This document shows, piece after piece, positions 50,989 through 58,806 of a stretch of DNA of 64,000 nt; within the stretch, counting starts at the first letter, position 1, and every line of letters begins with the position of its first letter. Below the pieces are notes generated by a model. The model was not told where the DNA came from and made no database searches. It was given only the letters and a program-made list of their open reading frames with translations. The DNA lies in the NCBI GenBank assembly GCA_026388535.1, contig JAPLJP010000026.1, positions 1 through 64,000 on the forward strand, in the 5' to 3' direction. The position numbers and the translations under genes were made by a program. This DNA comes from Deltaproteobacteria bacterium. GTDB taxonomy: Bacteria; Desulfobacterota; Syntrophia; Syntrophales; Smithellaceae.

Positions 50989-52611
50989 TTACAGCGATTT
51001 CAACTGACTATCTGCATAGAGCTTACGAAGCTCGCGTTTGTTGAATTTGCCCACGCTGGTCTTGGGTATCTCTTTTAAGAAGATGATCTCGTCGGGTATC
51101 CAAAAGGCGGCCTTGACCTTGTCCTTGAGAAAGTCCTTAATCTCATCAGCGGACACGCTCTGTCCCGGTGTTACAACGACACAGGCCAAAGGTCTTTCCT
51201 GCCATTTGGGGTGCGGTACGCCGATAATGGCGGCCTCAATCACCTTGGGGTGTGCCATGATCAAGTTTTCCATGTCCACCGAGGATATCCATTCGCCCGC
51301 GCTCTTTACCAGGTCCTTTTTCCGGTCCACAAGCCTTACATAACCCTCTTCGTCAATAGTGCCAATGTCGCCGGTGTGGTACCATCCATCGATGAATGTT
51401 TCTTTGGAACGCTCCGGGTCCTTGTAGTACTCGTTGGCGATCCAGGGACCCCTCAGGCAGACCTCGCCCCACTCTTTGCCGTCCATTTTCACCTCGGCTC
51501 CGGAATCACCCACGATCTTCATCTCCAGCCCCAAGGCGATAATACCGATGCTCGTCTTGACGTCATAGAGCTTCTCTGCCGGCCAATCAGCCATGTAGCT
51601 CTTGGGAATTGCCGCGGTCGCGAGCGGTGTGGTTTCGGTGGAGCCGTAAGCCTGTTTAATGGGGAAGTTGTACTTCTCGTTGAGATCGATCATGAGCTGC
51701 CTCGGGATTGCTGCGCCGCCGCTTGCTATGGTCTTCAATGACGAGAAGTCATGCCATCCGCCTTTCTCAAGGTAGTCATACAGGAGCATCCAAATAGTGG
51801 GAACCCCTGCGGTGAAGGTAACTTTTTCCCCCGCAATGGTGTGGCAGAGCTTATCCATATTGATTACTTCGCGGCCGGGAAGCACCTGCTTACAGCCGGC
51901 CCCCACAGCGGCGAAAGGTCCGCACCATGCATTAGCATGGAACATAGGCACGATATGCAGGATGCAGTCCGCCTCGCTGGCGCCGAAGGTAACGGCCACA
52001 GCATAGGTGTGGAGCATGATGGCCCGGTGGGAATACACAACCCCTTTGGGGTCGCCGGTGGTGGCCGAGGTATAGCAGATCATGGCCGGGTCCCACTCAG
52101 AGAGATCTTCAGGGAAATCATACTTCTCCGGGAACTGGGCGATGAGCTCATCGTACATGATAAGGTTCTTTATGCCCGATTCCGGCTTCTTTCCTGTGTG
52201 CGACAACACCACGATGTGCTTGACGGTCTTGAGCTGGTCTTTTATCATCTCCACGAACATAAGCAGGTCCTCATCCACGAAGATGACCTGGTCTTCGGCA
52301 TGATTGATGATGTAGACGAGATGATTCATGGGCAGTCTGAAGTTAACCGTGTGAAGAATCGCCCCGGAGCACGGAACTCCGAAGTAGAGTTCCAGGTGCC
52401 GGTGGTCGTTGAGTGCAATGCTCGCCACCCTGTCGCCGCGCTTGATACCTAAAGATTTTAGCGCATGAGCGAGCTGGCATACCCTCTTGTAGTAGTCCGC
52501 ATAGGTATATCGGTGGACACTTTCGGGAAACACTGAGACGATTTCTTTTTTGGGGAAATATTTTGCAGACCTCAACAGAAACGTTTTCAGAAGCAGGGGA
52601 AAATCCATCAT
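50989..52611 (-). CDS. AMP-forming fatty acyl-CoA ligase 3
   Basis: 540-aa medium/long-chain acyl-CoA ligase. All core motifs are intact: CYTSATTGDPKGVVYSHR, PMFHANAWCGPF, QAYGSTETTPLA, GWYHTGDIGTIDEEGYVRLVDRKKDLVKSAGEWISSVDME and PKTSVGKFNKRELR. It activates free fatty acids to acyl-CoA with ATP to AMP, or in syntrophs may run in reverse. RBS AGGAGG. Its upstream region has a direct repeat ACACATGT-TA-ACACATGT (52651-52668), a possible operator different from the TetR palindrome. Confidence 0.95.
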   Translation of the reverse strand: MMDFPLLLKTFLLRSAKYFPKKEIVSVFPESVHRYTYADYYKRVCQLAHALKSLGIKRGDRVASIALNDHRHLELYFGVPCSGAILHTVNFRLPMNHLVYIINHAEDQVIFVDEDLLMFVEMIKDQLKTVKHIVVLSHTGKKPESGIKNLIMYDELIAQFPEKYDFPEDLSEWDPAMICYTSATTGDPKGVVYSHRAIMLHTYAVAVTFGASEADCILHIVPMFHANAWCGPFAAVGAGCKQVLPGREVINMDKLCHTIAGEKVTFTAGVPTIWMLLYDYLEKGGWHDFSSLKTIASGGAAIPRQLMIDLNEKYNFPIKQAYGSTETTPLATAAIPKSYMADWPAEKLYDVKTSIGIIALGLEMKIVGDSGAEVKMDGKEWGEVCLRGPWIANEYYKDPERSKETFIDGWYHTGDIGTIDEEGYVRLVDRKKDLVKSAGEWISSVDMENLIMAHPKVIEAAIIGVPHPKWQERPLACVVVTPGQSVSADEIKDFLKDKVKAAFWIPDEIIFLKEIPKTSVGKFNKRELRKLYADSQLKSL

Positions 52612-52650
52612 GGTGAAGACCTCCTTATGGTATTATTGTATTACACATGT

Positions 52651-52668
52651 TAACACATGTATTAGCAC
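52651..52668. promoter_or_regulatory. Possible operator upstream of ligase 3
   Basis: Direct repeat ACACATGT TA ACACATGT, each containing the palindrome ACATGT, 40 bp upstream of the ligase start. Confidence 0.35.
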
Positions 52669-52772
52669 TACCGGAAAATCAAGAGTTTTTTATTCGTACA
52701 TTTTCTCGCCGTCTGCATTAGCGTTTACGGCATCGGTCTACACGTTGCGCACATCCTCCTTCGAAAGTTTTT

Positions 52773-52808
52773 ATCAGGGAGAGTGGAACTGTTTCCCCTC
52801 TCCCTGAT
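52773..52808. terminator. Strong hairpin downstream of FadE-type gene
   Basis: ATCAGGGAGAG (52773-52783) and CTCTCCCTGAT (52798-52808), perfect 11-bp stem, 14-nt loop, starting 6 bp after the stop of the minus-strand dehydrogenase. No T-tract follows in the transcript sense. Confidence 0.5.
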
Positions 52809-52813
52809 ATTTC

Positions 52814-54676
52814 TTAAGCAAAACTCTCCGTAGCGATTTCAATCACGGAAAGATCTTCGCTCTTAATGGCCTTCGCGGCGGCATCAACCTCCGGCAGAAT
52901 GTTCTTAATGAAGAACCGTGCCCCGGAGACCTTACCGGCATAGAAAGCGGCATCATGATTATTATTGATGAATTCTTTCCAGACAACTGCATCCGAAGGT
53001 GCCACACCATTATTTTTGCTCAGGACATTCAGCTTATTTCCGGCGATACCGGCCTGCCAGAGAAGCAGCCAACCGGAAATGACCTTTCCCATCATCATCA
53101 TAAAGGGATAGGCGTGACTCACCGGTACCATGAACTTGCCCTCCCGTGCACAGTTGGAAAAGAACAGTCCCATTTCCGCCAGCGTGTTAATTGCTCCCTG
53201 GACGTCGGCGGCCAACCCCGTCAACTCCGGCTGTTCCTTATATTTGGCTACTGTGGCGTTCATCTCTCCCAAAAGGCTCATGAAGTTGGCGCCTTTCTTC
53301 ATCCCCAGTTTGCGTCCTATCAGATCCAGAGCCTGAACGCCGTTGGCGCCCTCATAGAGGGAGGCGATCTTTACGTCGCGCATGAACTGCTCTACGGGAT
53401 AGTCGGCACAGTAACCGTAACCGCCGTAGACCTGGATGGCCAGCTCAGTAACTTTAAAGCCAACATCGGAACAGTATGCCTTAATGATCGGGGTGAGGAC
53501 CTCAATCAGGCCGTGCCATTTCTCTTTTTCGGCATTATCATCCATAGTCATTTCCTTATCGAGAGCAAAAGCAGCAAAGTAAATCAGCGCCCGCATCCCT
53601 TCCACATTTGATTTCATCCATAAAAGCATGCGTCTGACATCGGGATGTTCGATTATGGCGACTTTGGGAGCGGCGTCATTACCGAAATCGGTAATGGCCG
53701 GACACTGGATGCGTTCCTTGGCGTACTGGAGAGCATGAAGATAGGCGATTGAACCACTGCCCACTCCTTGGAGGCCGGTGCCGATTCGGGCCTCGTTCAT
53801 CATCTGGAACATAACCTTGATGCCTTTTCGCTCTTCCCCAAGAAGCTCCCCGTAACACTGGCCGTTATCACCGAAGTTGATGGTGCCGGTAGGACTCCCA
53901 TGGAAACCCATCTTTTCTTCGATCTTGGCTATTTCGTAGTCGTTTCGTCTGCCCAGAGAGCCGTCGTTGTTCACGATGTATTTGGGGACGATGAAGATGG
54001 AAATGCCCCTGGTGCCGGCGGGATCACCCTCGATTCGGGCAAGAACGGGATGGATAATATTTTCGGTGAGGTCCTGATCCAAACCGGTGATGAAAGATTT
54101 GGTTCCTTGGATCAGAAAGGTGCCGTCGGGCTGACGAATCGCCTTGGTGCTGAGGTTGCCGACGTCGGTCCCGGCGTTTGGTTCGGTAAGACACATGGTT
54201 CCGCCCCACTCTCCGGAGATCATCTTCGGCAAGTATTTTTTCTTCTGATCCTCCGATCCATAGATCTCGACGAGGTGCGATGCACCCTCGGCCAGGAAAG
54301 GTAAGACCATAAAGCTAAGGTTGTGAATGAACCACTCCTTGGCGGCTACAGTTATGCAATAAGGAAGTCCCTGACCGCCGATTTCCGGGGATTTGCCCAT
54401 GGTGTTCCAGCCGCCTTCGCTGTAAAGTTTGTACAGCCGGTGAAATGCTTTTGGAACACTGATCTTCCCGTTCTTCAACTTGCACCCTTCACGGTCCGAA
54501 TCCACCAGGGTGGGGAATATCTCTTCCACGGCAAACTTTTGCGCCTCCGTCAGAATCATGTCAAACATGTCTGGAGAGAAGTCCGTGTAGGGAGACTTCT
54601 CGCAAAGCTTATCCGCCTCCAGCATTTCATAGAGCACAAATTTCTGGTCTCGTTCGTCTACAATCAAATTCGCCAT
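52814..54676 (-). CDS. Acyl-CoA dehydrogenase with C-terminal extension (FadE/DmdC-like)
   Basis: 620-aa dehydrogenase. Core: MCLTEPNAGTDVGNLSTKAIR, YAKERIQCPAITDF, QVYGGYGYCADYPVEQFMRDVKIASLYEGANGVQALDLIGRK, with the catalytic Glu in YEGAN. The C-terminal ~150 residues (from KKGANFMSLL) are the extra helical domain of the ~600-aa class. This class oxidises long-chain or unusual acyl-CoAs (for example 3-methylthiopropanoyl- or phenylpropanoyl-CoA). RBS AAAGGAG. Preceded upstream by the MaoC pair with a 165-bp gap. Confidence 0.95.
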   Translation of the reverse strand: MANLIVDERDQKFVLYEMLEADKLCEKSPYTDFSPDMFDMILTEAQKFAVEEIFPTLVDSDREGCKLKNGKISVPKAFHRLYKLYSEGGWNTMGKSPEIGGQGLPYCITVAAKEWFIHNLSFMVLPFLAEGASHLVEIYGSEDQKKKYLPKMISGEWGGTMCLTEPNAGTDVGNLSTKAIRQPDGTFLIQGTKSFITGLDQDLTENIIHPVLARIEGDPAGTRGISIFIVPKYIVNNDGSLGRRNDYEIAKIEEKMGFHGSPTGTINFGDNGQCYGELLGEERKGIKVMFQMMNEARIGTGLQGVGSGSIAYLHALQYAKERIQCPAITDFGNDAAPKVAIIEHPDVRRMLLWMKSNVEGMRALIYFAAFALDKEMTMDDNAEKEKWHGLIEVLTPIIKAYCSDVGFKVTELAIQVYGGYGYCADYPVEQFMRDVKIASLYEGANGVQALDLIGRKLGMKKGANFMSLLGEMNATVAKYKEQPELTGLAADVQGAINTLAEMGLFFSNCAREGKFMVPVSHAYPFMMMMGKVISGWLLLWQAGIAGNKLNVLSKNNGVAPSDAVVWKEFINNNHDAAFYAGKVSGARFFIKNILPEVDAAAKAIKSEDLSVIEIATESFA

Positions 54677-54841
54677 ATCATTTCTCCTTTAATATAATTA
54701 AGTCAGTTTTTGACGCATTCATTTTTTGTCACCGCGGCGTACTTCTCCGGGTGGATTCAGGCGAAGGCAGATATATCTGCCTTCGCTCTGCGCAATGGTT
54801 AGTCTAAGGTGTGGTCGTGGTACCCTTACGATGAAAATAAC

Positions 54842-55303
54842 TTATTTAGAAGGAAGAGCGGCAATGAAGCTGCCGGTCAGTTTGACGCCTCCCAGGCCAT
54901 CGGCGGCCTGAATGTCGCACTGTATGCGGTTTTCCGCATCTTCCACGAATTTTTTCACTACCTTACCGGTGATGGTAATTGTAGCACGGGCTTTCGTATT
55001 TTCGAAATCTGTCAGATCTGCCGGTTCTGTCATTCCGGAGAAGCGAACCTTGAAATTTTTTAAGCACTTGTTATCGATCCATTCCGTAATGGCATTGCTT
55101 GTTATCCCCATGATCAACATTCCGTGGGCAATAACCCGCTGCATGCCGAACATGGCTACAAAGGTCTCGTCGTGATGCAGGGGATTGAAGTCTCCGGAGG
55201 CACCAGCATAACGGACCAAGTGAGTTCTTGTAATGGGAGCCGATGTGAAGGCGGGCATCGTATCTCCGATATTTATATCCTCGAAGTAGATTTTTTTAGC
55301 CAT
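54842..55303 (-). CDS. MaoC-type dehydratase, catalytic (HadB-like) subunit
   Basis: 153-aa hotdog protein with the full hydratase motif YAGASGDFNPLHHDETFVAMFGMQRVIAHGMLIMG. It is translated 11 bp after the 157-aa partner, reproducing the HadA-HadB layout in which one subunit binds the acyl chain and the other is catalytic. Probable (R)-specific enoyl-CoA hydratase. RBS AAAGGAG. Confidence 0.92.
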   Translation of the reverse strand: MAKKIYFEDINIGDTMPAFTSAPITRTHLVRYAGASGDFNPLHHDETFVAMFGMQRVIAHGMLIMGITSNAITEWIDNKCLKNFKVRFSGMTEPADLTDFENTKARATITITGKVVKKFVEDAENRIQCDIQAADGLGGVKLTGSFIAALPSK

Positions 55304-55314
55304 AGCGTTCTCCT

Positions 55315-55788
55315 TTATCTTTCTACCAGGGTAGAGCGGGTTTTGATAACGAGCTCTCCGTGTTGATTGCGGATTTCTGTTTCAATGACGGTGAAATCCA
55401 TGAATTTACCTGGTTTGTCTTTTTTTTCTTTTTCGTACATCTCGACTACTTTAGATTTTCCTGTCATGATGTCGCCGGGATGGATTGCGCCCAGGTAATT
55501 GTATTCCTCTTCGCCGTGAAGGAGCCTAATCAGGTCGATGCCCAGAGCCTGAATGAGTGGCAAAAGTCCTCCGGCTGCCCAGAGGGGGAAACTGGTTTGA
55601 AAGGTGGGTGGTGCGATGATGTCCTTGTAGTCAGCTTTTTTCGCTGCTTCCCGGTCTACATAGAGAGGATTTATCTGATCCTTACCTTCTTTCTGAGAGA
55701 TGGCCATAGCAAACTCGGCTATCTTTCCCTTTTCCACTTCAAAGGTGTATGAGGGGAACTCCATCCCTACTTTTGATTTATCTGCCAT
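55315..55788 (-). CDS. MaoC N-terminal-domain protein (HadA-like) subunit
   Basis: 157-aa hotdog protein of the FAS1-like dehydratase N-terminal type (GMEFPSYTFEVEKGKIAEFAMAIS, INPLYVDREAAKKADYKDIIAPPTFQTSF, HGEEEYNYLGAIHPGD). Lacks the Asp/His catalytic pair and is expected to dimerise with the downstream MaoC protein. It is the split counterpart of the fused hydratase at 39264. RBS AAGGAGG. Confidence 0.9.
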   Translation of the reverse strand: MADKSKVGMEFPSYTFEVEKGKIAEFAMAISQKEGKDQINPLYVDREAAKKADYKDIIAPPTFQTSFPLWAAGGLLPLIQALGIDLIRLLHGEEEYNYLGAIHPGDIMTGKSKVVEMYEKEKKDKPGKFMDFTVIETEIRNQHGELVIKTRSTLVER

Positions 55789-55844
55789 TTTGCCCTCCTT
55801 TTCTTAATATAATGAAAAACTTTAATTATGGATTTATTTAAAAA

Positions 55845-57026
55845 TCAATTTAGAATCCCCTCTTTCTCGTAGTCCCTGATCTGTTCTTCCGTATAACCGA
55901 TTTCCAGAAGAACTTCCCGGGAGTGAGTGCCGGCGGGACAGCCCATAAAGCGATATTCCAGTTTTGTGGCGGAAAACTTGATAGGGTTCGCAATCTGTTT
56001 CAATTTTTCTCCCGAGGGGAGGGAGAACTCCACAACCATTTCCCGCGCCAAAGTATTTTCATCAGCGATCGCTTCCGCAAGAGAAAGTACTGGTTCCACA
56101 CAGGCGTCCACCTGCGAAAAAATTTCCGTCCACTGATCCCTTGTTTTTTGCAGGAATATTTCGCGGATCTCTTTTTTTACTTTTTCAAGATCAGGCGTGA
56201 TGATACCGTAGGGAAGCAAATCCTCTCGGCCTATAACGCGGCAAAAGGCGGCGAAGAACTGTGCTTCCAGGCCGCCGAAGCTTATGTATCGCCCGTCTTT
56301 TGTTTCATAGAAATCATAGAGTGAACCGCCGTTTAAAAACTCCTGTTCCCTTTGTGGTTCTGCTGCTCCGGCCAGATAGGTCGCGGCCGTCATGGCGTTG
56401 AAAGCCATAACGCCGTCGGTCATGGAGATATCAATATGCTGTCCCTTCCCCGTATCCTTACGGTGGATTACCGCCGCCAGTATACCGATAACGGAGTTGT
56501 TGGAGCCGGAGGCCACATCGGCAATTTGCATACCCGTAAGAGAAGGTCCTTTATCTTTTGTTCCGGAGTAGTCCATGAGTCCGGAACGGGCCAAATAGTT
56601 AATGTCATGACCTGCCTTGCTTTTAAGTGGTCCCGTCTGTCCGTAACCAGTGAGAGAACAGTAGATCAGGGAAGGGTTCACAGACTTCAGATCTTCATAA
56701 CCTAAACCCAGCTTGGCCATGACGCCGGGACGGAATTGCTCGATAACGATGTCGTATTTCTTTATAAGTCTGTGGACTATCTCAACAGCACTTGTCATCT
56801 TGAGGTTGAGGTTCAGGCAGCGTTTTCCCCTCCCCAGGTAGGCAAGGTTGCAGGATAAATCGCTACAGGGGAGGAAGGGCGGCAAGAAGGAAGCCATGTC
56901 GGGGTAAGAGCCGGAAAGTATACGAAGCACCTCGGCACCCATATCGGCCAGCATCATTGTTGCGTAAGGTCCGGGCAGGAGTGTTGTAAAATCCAGTATT
57001 TTTAAACCGTTCAGAGGTCCGGGCAT
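55845..57026 (-). CDS. Alpha-methylacyl-CoA racemase-like CoA transferase (CaiB/BaiF)
   Basis: 393-aa class III CoA-transferase-fold protein. N-terminal PLNGLKILDFTTLLPGPYATMMLADMGAEVLRI, then GQTGPLKSKAGHDINYLARSGLMDYSG, which carries the catalytic His of alpha-methylacyl-CoA racemase (AGHDINYLA), and QIADVASGSNN with the Asp partner. These point to racemisation of 2-methylacyl-CoA rather than formyl/carnitine CoA transfer, whose catalytic Asp lies elsewhere. Needed for beta-oxidation of methyl-branched chains. Lies 12 bp after the acyl-CoA dehydrogenase in the TetR-controlled operon. RBS AAAGGAGG. Confidence 0.9.
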   Translation of the reverse strand: MPGPLNGLKILDFTTLLPGPYATMMLADMGAEVLRILSGSYPDMASFLPPFLPCSDLSCNLAYLGRGKRCLNLNLKMTSAVEIVHRLIKKYDIVIEQFRPGVMAKLGLGYEDLKSVNPSLIYCSLTGYGQTGPLKSKAGHDINYLARSGLMDYSGTKDKGPSLTGMQIADVASGSNNSVIGILAAVIHRKDTGKGQHIDISMTDGVMAFNAMTAATYLAGAAEPQREQEFLNGGSLYDFYETKDGRYISFGGLEAQFFAAFCRVIGREDLLPYGIITPDLEKVKKEIREIFLQKTRDQWTEIFSQVDACVEPVLSLAEAIADENTLAREMVVEFSLPSGEKLKQIANPIKFSATKLEYRFMGCPAGTHSREVLLEIGYTEEQIRDYEKEGILN

Positions 57027-57038
57027 CGATAGCCTCCT

Positions 57039-58181
57039 TTATAGACCCATGAAACGGGCAGCAATCATCTTCATGATTTCATTAGTTCCGGCGAAGATCC
57101 TGGTGACCCGGATGTCTCGCCAGGCGCGGGATATGGGATATTCATCGCAGTAACCATAACCGCCATAGAGTTGGAGGCAGCGGTCGGCGACTTTGAAGGC
57201 CATATCTGTCGTCCAGTACTTGGCCATGGAGACTTCCACGACCACGTTTTTACCTTCGACATGATCCATAATGAGCTTGTCCAGGAAGGTCCGTCCCAGC
57301 TTTGCCTCGGTTGACATCTCAACGAGCTCGAACTGGGTGTGCTGGAATTTGGAAATAGGTTTCCCGAATGCCGTTCTCTCTTTGCAATACTGGATCGTCA
57401 TTGCCACCATCATCTCCGCCGCCGCCACGGCACCGATAGCGCAAATGAGTCTTTCCTGCTGAAGTTTCTCCATAAGTTTCAGGAATCCTGTTCCCTTTTG
57501 CCCCATCCTGTTTTCCTTGGGAATACGGCAGTCGGTAAAGTACATTTCCGCCGTGTCCTGGCTGTGCCATCCGATTTTTTTTATCTGCTTACCTTTCTCG
57601 AAACCGGGAGTTTTGGCATCGACTAGAAAAAGATCGACAGCGGCGTGTGGATTGGTTTCGGAAGGATCTTTAGCAGCTACAACGACGAGGTCACAGTTGA
57701 TACCGTTGCTGATAAATGTCTTCTGCCCATTTAATATTATATGATCGCCATCTTCAACGGCGGTGGTCTTCATGGAGGCTAAGTCGCTTCCCGCGTTGGG
57801 TTCCGTCATGGCCACGGCGGTGATGATGTCGCCGGAGATGCAGCCGGGAAGATATTTATGTTTATGTTCTTCGGAAGCGAAAGCGGTGATATAGGGGACA
57901 ACAATGTCGCTGTGCAGGCCGGCCGTCAGACCGGAGAAACCACTTTTCGTTGTCTCTTCAGTAACGATGACGGAATAGAGGAAATCGGCTCCCAGCCCGC
58001 CGTACTCTTCCGGTACGCTCGTACAAAGAAAACCCTGCTCGCCCATCTTCTTCCAGATGCTTCTGGGAACAATGCCCGCCTCCTCCCACTCCTCAATGTG
58101 GGGTACGACTTCCTTGTCAAGGAACTTCCTTAAAGAATCTCTGAATATCTTGTGCTCTTCCGAATAGTTGATAATCTCCAT
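57039..58181 (-). CDS. Acyl-CoA dehydrogenase (long-chain/isovaleryl type)
   Basis: 380-aa flavoenzyme. AVAMTEPNAGSDLASMKTTAVEDG, YCKERTAFGKPISKFQHTQFE, QLYGGYGYCDEYPISRAWRDIRVTRIFAGTNEIMK. FAGTNEIMK resembles long-chain dehydrogenase, which lacks Glu at this place and uses the Glu in the earlier helix, here LQQERLICAIGAVAAAEMM. First gene of the minus-strand operon with racemase, HadA/B-like pair and perhaps the FadE-type gene. Its promoter carries two TetR-type operators. RBS AAAGGAG; the leader is about 165 nt. Confidence 0.95.
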   Translation of the reverse strand: MEIINYSEEHKIFRDSLRKFLDKEVVPHIEEWEEAGIVPRSIWKKMGEQGFLCTSVPEEYGGLGADFLYSVIVTEETTKSGFSGLTAGLHSDIVVPYITAFASEEHKHKYLPGCISGDIITAVAMTEPNAGSDLASMKTTAVEDGDHIILNGQKTFISNGINCDLVVVAAKDPSETNPHAAVDLFLVDAKTPGFEKGKQIKKIGWHSQDTAEMYFTDCRIPKENRMGQKGTGFLKLMEKLQQERLICAIGAVAAAEMMVAMTIQYCKERTAFGKPISKFQHTQFELVEMSTEAKLGRTFLDKLIMDHVEGKNVVVEVSMAKYWTTDMAFKVADRCLQLYGGYGYCDEYPISRAWRDIRVTRIFAGTNEIMKMIAARFMGL

Positions 58182-58356
58182 TTCCTGTTTCTCCTTTTTT
58201 AAAAGTATATTCGTTTCATTCCCAGAGACGCGATTACTTTCCAGAAAAAATCAAAAAATTGTTAATCGTGTCGGCAAGTTTCCTTTGATGAAAAATATTT
58301 ATAGATTGTTCCGGTGCTGATTCAACTTTCTTTTTGTTGCGCTTACAAATAAAATA

Positions 58357-58371
58357 TGAAACATTGTTTTA
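58357..58371. promoter_or_regulatory. TetR-type operator O3
   Basis: TGAAACATTGTTTTA, one change from the palindrome, lying in the -35/-10 spacer of the minus-strand promoter. Confidence 0.7.
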
Positions 58372-58373
58372 AA

Positions 58374-58379
58374 TGTCAA
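58374..58379 (-). promoter_or_regulatory. -35 box of acyl-CoA dehydrogenase operon
   Basis: TTGACA on the minus strand between the two operators, followed 17 nt later by TATTTT; the same layout as the tetR promoter. Confidence 0.65.
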
Positions 58380-58387
58380 GACAAAAA

Positions 58388-58402
58388 TGAAACATTGTTT
58401 CA
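58388..58402. promoter_or_regulatory. TetR-type operator O4
   Basis: TGAAACATTGTTTCA, perfect 15-bp palindrome identical (on the opposite strand) to O2 at 35972, centre 31 bp from O3. Confidence 0.75.
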
Positions 58403-58446
58403 ATAAAATTCAAGTATACGGAATAAAAGGTTTTTAACGCTCTCGA

Positions 58447-58663
58447 ATGACTTGCAAACATGTGAACATACCGAACAGGGATGGTATTACAGCTACTACA
58501 GCAACATGTCGTGGGGGGTAAAAGGAAAGCAACGATACTGCTGTTTCCTTGAATCCTTGAGTCAAAGGGGGTGGTGAAGACCTTCGAGAAAAATTGGGCT
58601 AGGCTTATTCAGAAAATATACGAGATCGATCCTTATTTGTTTAATTATCAGAAATATTTATAA
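58447..58663 (+). pseudogene. Decayed IS91-like transposase fragment
   Basis: Two plus-strand frames: HTEQGWYYSYYSNMSWGVKGK up to a TGA at 58575, then from 58571 VVKTFEKNWARLIQKIYEIDPYLFNY ending at TAA 58661. These resemble the C-terminal signatures of IS91/Y2-type transposases (HIPxxGxxxxRYYGYYSN-x-SRGKR, and FRKNWARLIQKIYEVDPLxCPKC). Frameshifted and lacking the rest, so a relic. Recognised from memory of the family. Confidence 0.55.
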
Positions 58664-58744
58664 CTCAATATATCCAATACTACAAATTATTTCGATGGCT
58701 GTTTTTCAGAATAATTTTTCTATGATTATGACCAACATGGCAAG

Positions 58745-58788
58745 AAAATACAAAAGGCAGGCTTTGAATGGCCTGCCTTTTGTATTTT
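58745..58788. terminator. Bidirectional terminator downstream of htrA
   Basis: 18-bp perfect stem AAAATACAAAAGGCAGGC (58745-58762), 8-nt loop, GCCTGCCTTTTGTATTTT (58771-58788). The stem end gives T-rich tails on both strands. Lies 18 bp after the htrA stop. Confidence 0.85.
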
Positions 58789-58806
58789 AAGAAATTGATA
58801 GTCTGT

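Larger units (their letters stand above)
58182..58806. other. Right border of lipid island: promoter, operators, transposase relic, terminator
   Basis: 625 bp between the dehydrogenase and htrA. From left: leader of the dehydrogenase, TetR-type promoter/operator (58357-58402), a decayed IS91-like transposase fragment (58447-58663) and a long terminator hairpin (58745-58788). Confidence 0.75.
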
